This document shows, in pieces, positions 7,984-17,602 of a stretch of 64,000 nt of DNA. Positions within the stretch are counted from its first letter, which is position 1. Every line of letters begins with the position of its first letter. A model generated the notes under the pieces. It had not been told where the DNA came from. It was given only the letters and a program-made list of their open reading frames with translations, and ran no database searches. The DNA is taken from contig CAWATZ010000006.1 of NCBI GenBank assembly GCA_963784995.1, forward strand, positions 1,364,001 to 1,428,000, in the 5' to 3' direction. This DNA is from CAWATZ01 sp963784995 (GTDB lineage: Bacteria; Planctomycetota; Planctomycetia; Gemmatales; Gemmataceae). A program made the translations under genes and the position numbers.

Positions 7984-8929
7984 GCGTGCGGTCCAGATCG
8001 ATCCGCAAGACCTCTGGAGCTGGTTCGACCTGGGCCTGTGCTGCGAGCAGCTGGAGCAGGATGCCGAGGCCGACTCCTGTTTCGGGACCTGCATTGCCCT
8101 GGCGCCGGCCTTTACGCCGCTCTATTTCAAGCGGGGCGTCTCGGCCCTGAGGCTGAGGCACTTCATGGCCGCCCGGCAGGATTTCGACCGTGTCCTGGCC
8201 GAACAACCAGAATTGCAGGAGGCCTTGATCAACCGGGCCCTGGCCTGGATGGGCGCGGGCGAAGAGCGTCGCGCCCTGGCGGACCTGGACGAGGTGCTGC
8301 AGCAGGGAACGCCTTACGTGCGCGTCTGGTTTCTCCGGGCGACGCTGCGACAGCGACTGGGCGACAGTGCCGGGGCCCAGGCCGATCGGGCCGAGGGGTT
8401 GCGCCGCCGGCCCACCGACGAATTGAGCTGGCTGGCCCGGGGCCAGGAACGGCTTGCCGAAAAGCCGGAAGGGGCCTGCGCTGACTTCTCCGAGGCCCTT
8501 GGTCTGAATCCGCGCTCGCGCACCGCCCTCCGCAACCAGGCCCATCTCCTGAGCGAGAAACTGCGCCGGCCCACCGAGGCCCTGGCTGTCCTGGACCGGC
8601 TGCTGGCGCTGGACCCCGCCGACCTCTCCGTTCGCGCCTTGCGCGGCGTGGTGCTGGCCCGGCTTGGCCAGCGCCAGCAAAGCCACGCCGAGGCCAGCAA
8701 GTGCCTGGGCCGGCCCCTGCCGGCCGGTATCCTGCATCAGATCGCCAGCATTTACGCCCTGACTTCGCGGACTCACACCGAGGATCGCGAACTGGCCCTG
8801 CACCTGCTCGCCACGGCCATCGCCCAGGGGGTCGAGCGCCACCGCCTGGAAGCCGACCCGGACCTGGAGCCGCTCCGGGAGCTGCCTGCCTTCCAGCAAC
8901 TCCTCGCTCACGCTCACGCCGCGAAATAA
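7904..8929 (+). pseudogene. TPR-repeat C-terminal half of the kinase, detached
   Basis: The frame is open from just after the palindrome to TAA at 8929. It carries TPR-like units: LLERAVQIDPQDLWSWFDLG, CFGTCIALAPAFTPLYFKRG, DFDRVLAEQPELQEALINRA, DLDEVLQQG, DFSEALGLNPRSRTALRNQA, VLDRLLALDPADLSVRALRG. The first ATG is at 8165, after two TPRs have passed, and has no good ribosome site. It is therefore best read as the severed C-terminal half of the upstream kinase. Planctomycete kinases commonly end in TPRs outside the membrane segment. Confidence 0.75.
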
Positions 8930-9031
8930 ATTTTCGCTCCCGGCACACTCGGAAACCCTCCTTCCTTTGCTTTGTGAGCTAGATTTCAACGGAAAGGTTT
9001 ACGGAGACTGAAGGGAAGGATCGGAAACCGG

Positions 9032-11585
9032 ATGGAGGCCCCACAGCGTCTGTACCTGGAACAGCTGGAGGAACGGGACGTTCCGGCCCTCTTCGGGATT
9101 CCCTGGCCAGACCCCCAGCATCTGACCCTGAGCTTTGTTCCTGATGGCACAAAGGTCGGCGACCAGACCAGCAACCTGTTCGCGGGGATGAGCGGGACCA
9201 GCGCCGCATCGACCTGGCAAACGGACGTGCTGGAGGCCTTTGCCACCTGGTCGGCTTACGCCAACTTCAACGTCGGCGTGGTCAGCGACGACGGCCTGCA
9301 GGCTCCAGGCCCTGTACGGCCCGCCACCCCAGGACACGGGAAACGCTTCGATCGCCACCGCGGCCAAGCTGAGCCAGGATCAGACGCCCGGCTCGCGTTT
9401 GCTGGCCGCCGATGGCGACCTTGGCAATCCCCAGGACCTTGCCTTCTACCAGCTGAACCTGACCGGCTCCAGCGGCCCGGTCACCGTGCAACTGCAAACG
9501 GCAGGGATCAGCCTGCTGGCTGCCCGACTCAGTATCCTCGACCAGGACGGCCAGGTGCTGGCCTCGACCAGCGCCGCCGATCCGGGCACCGACCTGACGC
9601 TTTCGCTGACTCCCGCCTCCAAGACCAAAACGCTTTACGTCGAGGTTCAGAAGGCGGCCGACAACGCCTTCGCCATCGGCAGCTACCACCTGCAAGTCGA
9701 TCCAGGCTCCCACGGCTCGGGTGGCGGCTCGAATTCTTCCTCTGGCCCTCACGGCAACAATGGGCAGAGCCCGGTCATCAGCCTGCAGGCCCGTCGGTTC
9801 CGCGACGATGGCCGCTTTGCCTATCTCTACCAGGGTGTCCTGACAGACACGCAACCCTCCGCTGCCTTCCGCTTTCAGGCCGCCAACCCGTCCTCGGGCA
9901 ACAACGTCATGACCGTGATGGTCTGGTCCACGGACGGCTCGGCCGCCCGGCCGGTGGCGACTCTGACTGACACCTCGGGCAACGTGGTCCCCGCGCAAGT
10001 CCTGCAGAGCGAGCCGGGCGTCTTCGTCCTGCAAGTTCCTGACGCTCCCCACGATGCACCTTACCTCCTGAACGTCAGCTCGGCAGCGGGCGGCCCGCTG
10101 GGATCCTACACACTGGCCGTCAACTTCGATGACGTGCCCACGCCGCTGGACACTCTTCTTTCCGACCAGGTGCAGCAAACCGCGGCCGCAAGCGACGTGG
10201 GGACGCTGCAGATCGACCAGAGCCAGCTCTTCCACCTGGTCCTGACCACGCAACCCAGCCCTGGAGCGGATCAGACACTGGTGCTGGAGGTGCTTGACCA
10301 GACCCAGACGGTGGTCTCGACGCTTGCCGTCGAGGCCGGCGGCGCGATCAGCGCCACTCCCTTCCTGGCTCCGGGCACCTACCAGGTGGTCCTGTCCGGC
10401 GAAGATTCCTCGGGCAACTGGGTGCCGCTGACCTTCTCGCTGTTCGGGGCAGGACTGACCGATCCCATTGGCCCTCCTCCTGATCCGAACCGGACCATTC
10501 CCCAGTCCGGACCGGGAGACGCCGATGGGACCGCCACCTACCGCTGGCAGACCGGGCTAACCGGCATTCTCCAGAACCCAGCAAGCACGTCCAGCGCTTC
10601 CAGTTCGACTGGAACCTCTGCAACGGCAGGAACGTCCGGGCCAGGTCCAGCCTCGGGCTCGACCGGCTCCGGAGCAACGTCAACGACATCCAGTACGCCA
10701 GGGTCAACCGGGACTTCCAACTCGGCAAACCTACCGGCAGGTCCAGGCTCGACCGCCTCGACGCCTCCCGCAGCAACACAGGGAAACGCGGGCATTTCGG
10801 GCTCGGCGACCACCGGCGGCGTTCCATCCAGCTCTTCCGGAAACTCACCCTCAGCTCCCTCCTCAACCAGCGCGACCCAGACAGCAACGCCGACGGCCGC
10901 GACAGGCGGGCGCTCGAACGATTTGACCACCACATCCCAGGGGCTTGCCACGACCCTGGCAGGGAATTCGGGAGGGGCGTCTCCTGCTGTGGTCCCTGGC
11001 GTCACCCTGGTGCAGATCCTGACAGCGGATGGACGAACGACCTCGGTAGCCTCTTCGGGCGCGAACGCTGCTGGGCCAGCTGCGAGTCCAGCTGCTGATG
11101 GGGGAAGTGCCGCAGGCACCGTTCAGACGGGGTTGGCCCTGAAAGGGAACGTCTCTCCAACCGGGGACTCTTTCGGGAAAACCGAGGGGGACACGACCAT
11201 CGCGAAAGGGGATTCGAGCCGGGACGTGCAGACCCTGCCGCTGGCCCCAAATCGCCCCTCGGCTCTCCCCGAAGCGCCCGCCCCACGCATGGAAGAACCG
11301 CTCCTCGCCGACAAGGTGCCCTTGCCCGTTGATCTCCCAGGGACTCCAGGCCAGTTCCGCGAACAGAGCCGGATCCAGCCCAGAACGGTCCTCCCCGTTC
11401 TGGCCGAAGCTGGAGCCAACCCGGGAGGGAGCCCGGAGAAGGGAAGGGAAGAAACCGCCCGCCAATCCAACCTCGCCTCGATCCGCATCATCTGCATCGG
11501 GACCCTCGTCGCCTTGCTCGGCGTGCTTCGGCTGTTTCCTGCTGCCGAGGCGCGCAGCTCGGAACCAAAGCGTTCTCCACGGTAA
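9032..11585 (+). pseudogene. Exported matrixin-like protein lacking its protease core
   Basis: The start MEAPQRLYLEQLEERDVPA is the planctomycete export-type N-terminus, followed by LTLSFVPDGT and TWQTDVLEAFATWSAYANFNVGVVSDDG, as in matrixin-family proteases. At about 9300 the reading frame changes and jumps to LQALYGPPPQDTGNASIATAA, which in relatives lies after the zinc site. No HExxH is present, so the catalytic domain has been deleted with a frame change. The rest is open: a beta-rich domain, a long Ser/Thr/Gly-rich linker (about 10550-10930), and a C-terminal membrane segment (IRIICIGTLVALLGVLRLF) with basic tail. The second frame has only a poor start. Family assignment is from memory of planctomycete sequences. 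Confidence 0.6.
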
Positions 11586-11675
11586 CAGCGAACTCGCACC
11601 GCTTGGGGGGAAGAGGAAGGGGCGGCAAGGCACGGAGATGGTGAGAAACCTCCCACCATCTCCGTGAGATCCCGT

Positions 11676-11864
11676 TCAGCTACCGGCCTTGGCAACCTGG
11701 GCACCGACCACCTGGAAGGTGGCGTTGGCATTGGTGCCCAGGGTGGTGATGGCGGTGATGCACACCACGATGATCAAAGCCAGCATCACGGCATACTCGA
11801 CTGCGGTTGGACCGTCCTCATTTCGGAGAAACGCGAGGACGTTCTTGCGGAGACGAGACAACAT
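11676..11864 (-). CDS. Flp/Fap-type pilin
   Basis: A 62-residue prepilin. A short basic leader (MLSRLRKNVLAFLRNEDG) precedes the type IVb cleavage motif G-PTAVEY, then a hydrophobic helix AVMLALIIVVCITAITTLG. The Glu at +5 and Tyr at +6 are conserved as in Flp pilins. I chose the inner ATG because AAGGAA lies about 6 bases upstream. It sits downstream of two TadE-like genes and a TadG-like remnant, consistent with a Tad pilus cluster, but no TadA ATPase, TadB/C platform or secretin is nearby. Confidence 0.9.
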   Translation of the reverse strand: MLSRLRKNVLAFLRNEDGPTAVEYAVMLALIIVVCITAITTLGTNANATFQVVGAQVAKAGS

Positions 11865-11912
11865 TGTCATTCCTTTCGTGAGTTCTGACAAATGGGTCAA
11901 CCGGGGCGATCT

Positions 11913-12221
11913 TCACAGGAGAGACTTCACGTGCGAGGAGGGATTCACCGGCTCCCCAACCAGTTCCTGGCTTGGTTTTGTCTGAGATTGTTTCAGCGTG
12001 ATGGCTCCGCGCTGCTCCAGGACGGTGAGCATCTCATTGAAATCGTCCTTCAGTTCCAGAAGGAAATCCCCTTGTCTTAAACGCACCAGCTCCAACTCCT
12101 CGTCGGCGACGATGGCCTTGATCGTTTTGCGGAATCGGTACAGTGGCCCGACGACGCGGTGGGTGGTCTTCACACAGTCCCAGATAAACAGAAAGCCCAG
12201 AAAGACTATGGTCGCGACCAT
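11913..12221 (-). pseudogene. HAMP-like membrane protein, 3' fragment
   Basis: The fragment reads VATIVFLGFLFIWDCVKTTH, then RVVGPLYRFRKTIKAI and LVRLRQGDFLLELKDDFNEML. This matches the small membrane-plus-HAMP proteins often found in planctomycetes (H-R-V-x-G-P-L-Y-R-F-R pattern). The 5' part, including most of the expected membrane hairpin, is missing and sequence upstream belongs to the TadG-like gene in another frame. An ATG at 12221 exists but has no ribosome site. A deletion appears to have joined the two genes. Confidence 0.65.
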
Positions 12222-12597
12222 AGAACCGCGTCTGGTAATACTCAATAAGGACCTCGGCATAGCCGGCCTGGCCCGCGTGAATTCCGGACAACGGCGGGAT
12301 GTTGACCGTGACCTTGGAGTGGACCCCGTCGTTGCTGTAGCCGTTGTCGGCCGCGACTTCCAGGGCCTTGGCGGCAGCCGTTCCAGCCGGATCCAGGCCG
12401 GAGGCGGCCTGATAGTTGGCATAGATCGCCTGAGCCCCGGCCAGGGCCGAGGCGTCGGCCGCCGCCTGGGCGGAACGACGATTGTCCTGCAGCAGACCCC
12501 CGTCGAGGGCGATGGCCACGAAACCAATCAGGCCCGTCAGGGTCAGGGCCACCAGGACGGCCACCGTCCCGCGGCGCTTCGAGGTGTGCGCTTTCAT
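12034..12597 (-). pseudogene. TadG-like pilus protein, truncated by a deletion
   Basis: The N-terminus (KRRGTVAVLVALTLTGLIGF, then AIALDGGLLQDNRRSAQAAADASALAGA) is the Tad-domain signature of TadG-related proteins: one membrane helix followed by the DxAALAGA-type motif. Normal sequence continues to VLIEYYQTR near 12225; after that the frame is foreign (YGRDHSLSGLSVYLG) and overlaps the HAMP-like fragment. ATG at 12597 has AGGAG 7 bases upstream. It lies 10 bases after the second TadE-like gene. Confidence 0.7.
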
Positions 12598-12607
12598 GAG
12601 CATGCTC

Positions 12608-13060
12608 CTAATAGGACATCGGCATCACGGAGGTACTGGTCATGGTGACCCCGCCCAGAAAGGCCTCGGGAACCCACCGGTAACTCAGGGTCACCTGGAC
12701 CGTGTTGGTTACCGGTGTCACGTTGCCGTTGACGATCACCACGTGAAACGGGTTGTTGTCGGTGCCGTAGGTGATGGACCAGCTCAGTTGGCTGAGGTCG
12801 AGGGCAACGCTCTCGGTCGCGATGACCGCATTGTAAATGTTGGTCGGAGTGGGAGCCGTGGTCCCGGCATCCTTGGCGTAATGCGTGCCGTGGACCGAGG
12901 CATAGCGTGCCGTTTCCCGGGCCAGGCTGGCGACCTGCTGATAGCGGAACATGCCCAGGGCGCCGACAACCAGCCCCAGCAAGAGGAGAAAGGTCACCGG
13001 ATAAACGACGGCGCACTCGACCAATGTCGTGGCGTTTCGCTTGAGACGTTGCAGACGCAT
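12608..13060 (-). CDS. TadE-like pilus assembly protein
   Basis: 150 residues: basic N-terminus then one membrane helix (TLVECAVVYPVTFLLLLGLV) with the TadE Glu, then LARETARYASVHG and an extracellular beta-rich part ending VTLSYRWVPEAF. These minor pseudopilin-like proteins work with Flp pili. The ATG has GAGGAGC 5-6 bases upstream. It ends in TAG and is 11 bases from the preceding TadE-like gene, so they form an operon. Confidence 0.8.
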   Translation of the reverse strand: MRLQRLKRNATTLVECAVVYPVTFLLLLGLVVGALGMFRYQQVASLARETARYASVHGTHYAKDAGTTAPTPTNIYNAVIATESVALDLSQLSWSITYGTDNNPFHVVIVNGNVTPVTNTVQVTLSYRWVPEAFLGGVTMTSTSVMPMSY

Positions 13061-13071
13061 GCCGCGCTCCT

Positions 13072-13479
13072 CTAATTGGGCAGGTTGGGGGCAACACTCA
13101 TCCGCACTTTGCGAACAAGGGTCGTGCTGGTTGGGATGCCCGGGAACCGGCTGATGGTCTGAAACACGTACGAGACCGTGACTTCGGTGTAGGGACCGGT
13201 GACGTCTGTCCCATAGGCCACGCTGACTGTCGGTGTCGGCGTCAGGTTGGAGGCATCCGCCAGGGCCGCCTGCGTGGCGCTGGTGTAAGGCGACGAAGTC
13301 TGGGCGATTGGATCGCTGCAATAGAGGGCGCCATTGCGAGCACAGTTAGTGATGATGATGGAATCGTAGAAGATGCGCGACCAATCGACGGCGATCACGA
13401 AGATAAAGGCCAGGAACGGCAACAGCAGTGCAAGTTCAGCCACCGCTGCGCCGCGCCGCGGTTTGGGAATCCGGCGCAT
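13072..13479 (-). CDS. TadE-like pilus assembly protein
   Basis: 135 residues with an RRGAAVAELALLLPFLAFIF N-terminus (conserved Glu in the membrane helix), then DWSRIFYDSIIITNCARNGA and a C-terminal beta-rich domain. I chose the ATG with GAGAAGGAG upstream; the longer frame to 13593 would add an unlikely hydrophilic leader. This is the first gene of the leftward Tad-like cluster. Confidence 0.82.
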   Translation of the reverse strand: MRRIPKPRRGAAVAELALLLPFLAFIFVIAVDWSRIFYDSIIITNCARNGALYCSDPIAQTSSPYTSATQAALADASNLTPTPTVSVAYGTDVTGPYTEVTVSYVFQTISRFPGIPTSTTLVRKVRMSVAPNLPN

Positions 13480-13869
13480 GCGCAAACTCCTTCTCAGGGG
13501 CGAACTGGACCCGACGAGGGCGCTTTTCCCGATCCAACCGAACTGGTTAGCTGCTAATGGGGGAGCCGCCGAACCTTCGACGGTAGTCTGCAACCAGGCG
13601 GTCAGGGAGACGGGGTTTGGGACGGGTCCCTGATTGGAGCTTCACCAGGAGGAGTCGTTTCGAGGCGGTTCATCCGCCACTTGATTCCCTTTTTTCCAGG
13701 AACGGGCGGGCTTTGTGCTGTTCTGTCCGCCAGTTCTCCACGGAATCGGGTGTCCGATCGGTGGTCACACCTTCTTTCCGAGTGGTTTCGGCACAGGCCC
13801 TTGCATCCGCCTGCCGCTCCGCATACCATCGATTCGTGGCCCCATTTCCTCACTGTGGAGATCCAGCCC
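13480..13869. other. Divergent intergenic region
   Basis: The 390 bases lie between the leftward Tad-like cluster and the rightward membrane-protein gene. I see no gene; open frames here lack protein-like composition. It should hold both promoters, but I cannot point to convincing sigma-70 boxes. Confidence 0.4.
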
Positions 13870-15006
13870 ATGTCGATTCCCACTCGCGCACGCAACCTGC
13901 TCCTGGAACAGGCGGTCGAGGCGATTGTTCCCGTCCTCGGTGCTTACGGCGGCGGGGCCGTGGGTGCCTTGCCCGACGTGGAAGGCGCCATCGATCGGGC
14001 AACCAGCGTCTTTGCCGACCGGATCGTCTCGCGCTGGCAGGACTGGCTCAAGCCGCGCTCCCCGTCCGACGTGCTGCAGTTCCTCTCGGCTCTGACCGCC
14101 ATGTCCACCGACGAGGCCCGTCAGGAAGCGGCGGCCGTGCTCGACCGGCATCTGCTCGACGTTCGGCCGGAAGATCGGTCGTTTGCCCTGGACTACGTGG
14201 CCGGCATTCCCGCCCAGGTCAAGCAGGTGCTGGTCTTCGACCGGGCCAGCAGCACCTATCACCTGCCGCCCGACTGGTCGATCAGCAGCGGCGACGCCCT
14301 GCGGCGCTTCCTGCCGATGGCGGGGGAACTGAAGTCCACCTGGGCCCGCGGTGGGGCCAAGGAACCCCAGACGCCGCAGCTGCAGACTCAGCCCGATGCG
14401 CCACGCACGGTCCTGCCGGTCGCGGACGTGGTCACGGCGGCCCGCCCGGCCGCACCGCCTCCCCTGGTACGCCACTCCGATCTGGTGCCCAAGCTGCGCG
14501 TGCTGCTGCGGGCGCACTGGCAGGTCTTCTGGGCCTGGTGGCTCCGGGTGGGACTGACGGTCGTGTTGCTGGGGCCGAGCATCCTGCTGGGGGCCTTGCT
14601 CGGTGCCGGAGTTTACTGGGCCATCTATGAAAATCCCCACCAACAGGCGCAGACCTACCCAGTCCACGATGGATGGGGCCGGCAGATCGACACGGAGTAC
14701 TGGGTCAAAGGGGAAAAAGTCACCCGCCAGAAGCACGACTATTTCCTGGCCACGAACAGCAACCACGTGCAGGCCATGACCTGGGCCGTGCCCAGCGGCA
14801 TTCTCCTGGGATTGCTCCTGTCAGGCGGGGGCAGCTGGCTGGTGTGGCGCTGGCCGTCGATCGCACAGCGCATCCTCAACGACCAGATCCAGACGATCGC
14901 GGAAACCAATCCCGACGAGGTGCGGAACTGGGGCGGCGTCGCGGTGCTGCGGCAGCGGGCGCTGGTTTCGGAGATCCTCAACCTCGAACAGAAAGGACGC
15001 GGCTGA
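13870..15006 (+). CDS. Two-helix membrane protein of unknown function
   Basis: 378 residues; I do not recognise the family. The N-terminal half is soluble with a glycine-rich segment (GAYGGGAVGALPDVEGA) and a helical region; a Pro/Ala linker follows near 175-200. Two membrane segments are visible (about VGLTVVLLGPSILLGALLGAGV and WAVPSGILLGLLLSGGG), bracketing a polar loop. The C-terminus (NWGGVAVLRQRALVSEILNL) is probably cytoplasmic. GGAG precedes the ATG. It ends two bases before plsY starts, so the two are probably co-transcribed. Confidence 0.7.
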   Translation: MSIPTRARNLLLEQAVEAIVPVLGAYGGGAVGALPDVEGAIDRATSVFADRIVSRWQDWLKPRSPSDVLQFLSALTAMSTDEARQEAAAVLDRHLLDVRPEDRSFALDYVAGIPAQVKQVLVFDRASSTYHLPPDWSISSGDALRRFLPMAGELKSTWARGGAKEPQTPQLQTQPDAPRTVLPVADVVTAARPAAPPPLVRHSDLVPKLRVLLRAHWQVFWAWWLRVGLTVVLLGPSILLGALLGAGVYWAIYENPHQQAQTYPVHDGWGRQIDTEYWVKGEKVTRQKHDYFLATNSNHVQAMTWAVPSGILLGLLLSGGGSWLVWRWPSIAQRILNDQIQTIAETNPDEVRNWGGVAVLRQRALVSEILNLEQKGRG

Positions 15007-15008
15007 GC

Positions 15009-16356
15009 GTGTTCGCGGCGGTGCTGCTGATCCTGGCCGGCTACCTGATCGGGGCCATCCCCTTCGGCTACCTTGTCGCCCGCTGGCGCGGCGTGGACAT
15101 TCTGCGCCAGGGGAGCGGCAACATCGGCGCCACCAACGTCGGCCGGGTGCTGGGCCGCACCTGGGGCCTGCTGGTGTTCGTCCTCGACTTCGCCAAGGGA
15201 GCGGGGCCAACCCTGGTGGGCCGGTTTGCCCCGCAGCCGGACGACTGGCTCCCTGACGCTCTGCCCGTGCTGGTGGGCGTGGCCGCCTTCCTTGGACATA
15301 TGTTCCCGGTCTACCTGCGCTTTCGCGGAGGCAAGGGTGTGGCGACCGGAGCGGGCGTGGTGGCTGTCCTGCTGCCGGTTCCGCTGCTGGGAACGCTGCT
15401 GGTCTGGGTGGCGGTGGTCCTGGCGACGCGCTGACGTATCGCTGGCCTCGGTGCTGGCGGCGCTGTTCCTGGCGGCTCAGCGATTGGCCTTCACGTCCGG
15501 GCCGTGGGCCCCGGACAATCTGGTGGTGACGCTGTTCTGTGTGCTGGCGGGACTGCTGGTGCTGGTGCGGCATCGTTCCAACCTGTATCGCCTGTGGCAG
15601 GGCAAGGAGAATCAACTGAAGGGGGGTGCGTTCATGTTCGGCTTGACCCGTTCGCTTCACGTGCTGGCACTGGGAACGTGCTTTGGCGCCCAGGTGCTGT
15701 TCACCATTGTGGGACTGACGCTGTTCCAGACGTTTGACCGGATCAGCCGGGAGGATGCTGCCGCACGGCCGATCTGGCTGCCAATCCCTCCGGAGTTTGA
15801 GAAGAAAGCGCCGACGGGGTTCCCCGATCCCCTCCGGCGCGAGCAGGGCTCGCGGGTCGCCGGGGCGGCAGTGACGCCGATGTTCGCGTGGTACTACGGT
15901 TTGCAGACGGGCTGTGTGCTGCTGGCCCTGGCATGTGCCTGGTCGTGGCCCCGGCAGGGGCCGGCGGGGCGTCTCCAGCGGTTCCGCCTCGGTTTGCTGG
16001 TGTGCGCCGTGGTCTTGCTCGGCGTGGGCTGGTGGCTGGACGCGGTGGTCCACAACCTCCGTGAGCCGCGTAACGATCTGACGGACGTGGTGCTGCGGAG
16101 TTCCGACCCGACTCCACAGATCGAGGCTGCCGTGAAGGCTCGGGCTCGCTTTGGTATGTGGCATGGCTTTAGCCTGCTGCAGAACTTCGCCACGATGTTC
16201 GTGGTGGGGGTGGCGCTGGTGCTGGCGGGGCAGATGCCTTCGGGAAGCCGCCAGGAAGCGACTGGCTCGAGCGAGGCGAATGCTCACGTTGGCGGCAAGA
16301 CCGCGCCAACAACTGCTGAGCCGCGCACGCAGCGCAGCGGAGTAAGCGGCCCGTAG
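15009..16356 (+). CDS. plsY: PlsY acyltransferase joined to a DUF4149-like domain, one frameshift
   Basis: PlsY transfers acyl from acyl-phosphate to glycerol-3-phosphate in the membrane. Motifs seen: GSGNIGATNVGR, DFAKGAGPTLVG, GHMFPVYLRFRGGKGVATGAG. After LVWVAVVLATR an extra G near 15433 ends the frame; reading on one frame over gives YVSLASVLAALFLA and RHRSNLYRLWQG, the normal PlsY end. That frame continues without a stop into a multi-helix region from MFGLTRSLHVLALG (ATG at 15634, with AAGGGGGG upstream) resembling DUF4149. It may be a fusion, or a separate gene whose upstream stop was lost. The last about 13 residues come from a palindromic repeat. Confidence 0.75.
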
Positions 16357-17443
16357 GAAAACCGCTTACTCCACTGCGCGTGCGTGCGCGGCTCGGTGGC
16401 TGCGCCTGCTGGCTCACGGACTCTTCGGCGTCACCCGGGATCGGAGCCCCTTGAGGCTCTCCTGCTCCTCGACCGCGCACCAGGCGGAAGCCGACAAAGT
16501 CCCCATTCGTCAGCCACCAGATGCTCTTGGGTTGCATCGGATCGCGCTTGTTCCAGCTGGAGTCCGAAACCCGGCGGGTACTGCTGCGGCAAGCAATGGC
16601 CCGGTCCGCCCAGCAACCGCCCCGGACGACGAAACCGAACCGGCAGATGGAGTCCGGCACGTTGACCGGCACCAGGGTCAGCCGGTCGGTGGGCAAGGTG
16701 CTGTAATAATCCTGCCGATACGAGTCGAGGCAATACTCCGCCACGTTGCCGCAGACATCGTGGAGCCCCCACGGATTGGGCTTTTTCTTGCCGACGGGGT
16801 GGGTGCTTTCCTCGGAGTTCCTGTCAATCCAGGCATACTCCCCGAGCTTGTCGGGCTTGTCACCGAAGAAGTAGGCGGTGCGGGTGCCGGCCCGGCAGGC
16901 CCACTCCCACTCGGCCTCGGTCGGCAGCCGATAGGTCTTGCCGGTCCTGAGCGACAGCCAGCGGCAATACTCCATCGCGGCATGGCGCGTGACGCCGATT
17001 GCGGGATAGCCCTCAAGGCCGTAGCCCCACGTTTTGTCCAGGTAAGGCGGCGAGGGCCGGGTGATGGCGTCCGCCTCCCTGGCCCGGGCGTCCTCACTGT
17101 CGCGCTGGGAGGCGACGGTGCCGATCCGGTCGTACTCGTCCCAGGTGACCTCGGTCTTGCCCATCCAGAACGGCCGGATCTTGACCGGATGCCGCGGCCC
17201 CTCGTCCTCGGCCCGGCCCGCCTCATCCGGGGGGCTACCCATCCAGAAGACGCCGCCGGGGATGGCGACCATGTCGAAACGGACCTTCGAGCCGGGAATG
17301 GTTTCGGTGTAGCTTTTGTGCGGGGCCGGCTCGATCGAGGGATTGGTCTCCGGCGGCACCGGGGCGGCGGAGAGCAAACCGAGGGTGAGCGCCAGGGTAG
17401 CCAGCAGCACAGCGAAAACGAGGAAGGCGGAGAGTCGAATCAT
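16169..17443 (-). CDS. FGE/SUMF1-type exported protein with extended tail
   Basis: Formylglycine-generating-enzyme-like domain. A signal peptide (MIRLSAFLVFAVLLATLALT) is followed by VAIPGGVFWMGSP, PFWMGKTEVTWDEYD, YRLPTEAEWEWACRAGT, NPWGLHDVCGNVAEYCLD, VVRGGCWADRAIACRSS and GFRLVRG, the standard order. Cysteines do not clearly match the oxygenase pair, so catalysis is uncertain; many planctomycete copies act as C-type-lectin-like folds. After FRLVRG, where relatives end, the frame runs through the palindrome and antisense to the plsY ORF for about 188 bases. I chose ATG 17443 for its GGAG site. Confidence 0.8.
   Translation of the reverse strand: MIRLSAFLVFAVLLATLALTLGLLSAAPVPPETNPSIEPAPHKSYTETIPGSKVRFDMVAIPGGVFWMGSPPDEAGRAEDEGPRHPVKIRPFWMGKTEVTWDEYDRIGTVASQRDSEDARAREADAITRPSPPYLDKTWGYGLEGYPAIGVTRHAAMEYCRWLSLRTGKTYRLPTEAEWEWACRAGTRTAYFFGDKPDKLGEYAWIDRNSEESTHPVGKKKPNPWGLHDVCGNVAEYCLDSYRQDYYSTLPTDRLTLVPVNVPDSICRFGFVVRGGCWADRAIACRSSTRRVSDSSWNKRDPMQPKSIWWLTNGDFVGFRLVRGRGAGEPQGAPIPGDAEESVSQQAQPPSRARTRSGVSGFPTGRLLRCAACAAQQLLARSCRQREHSPRSSQSLPGGFPKASAPPAPAPPPPRTSWRSSAAG
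16318..16394. repeat. Hairpin repeat, family B, copy 1
   Basis: Left arm starts GAGCCGCGCACGCAGCGCAG and ends GAGTAAGCGG (16318-16349); right arm 16362-16394 is its near-complement with small mismatches. It lies across the 3' ends of two convergent genes and supplies the last codons of both. Confidence 0.85.
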
Positions 17444-17602
17444 CGGCCGTCTCCTGGACACACTTGAAGGCATCGGTGGTCGATCAAGCAGGCTAGCAAG
17501 AATGCAAGATGCCAGGCCCAGTGCCCGAATGCAAGCGAAAAACCGACACACAGAAAAAGAAGGGGACGCCCCAGGCATGATCCTTGCGGAACCCGGTGAG
17601 GG

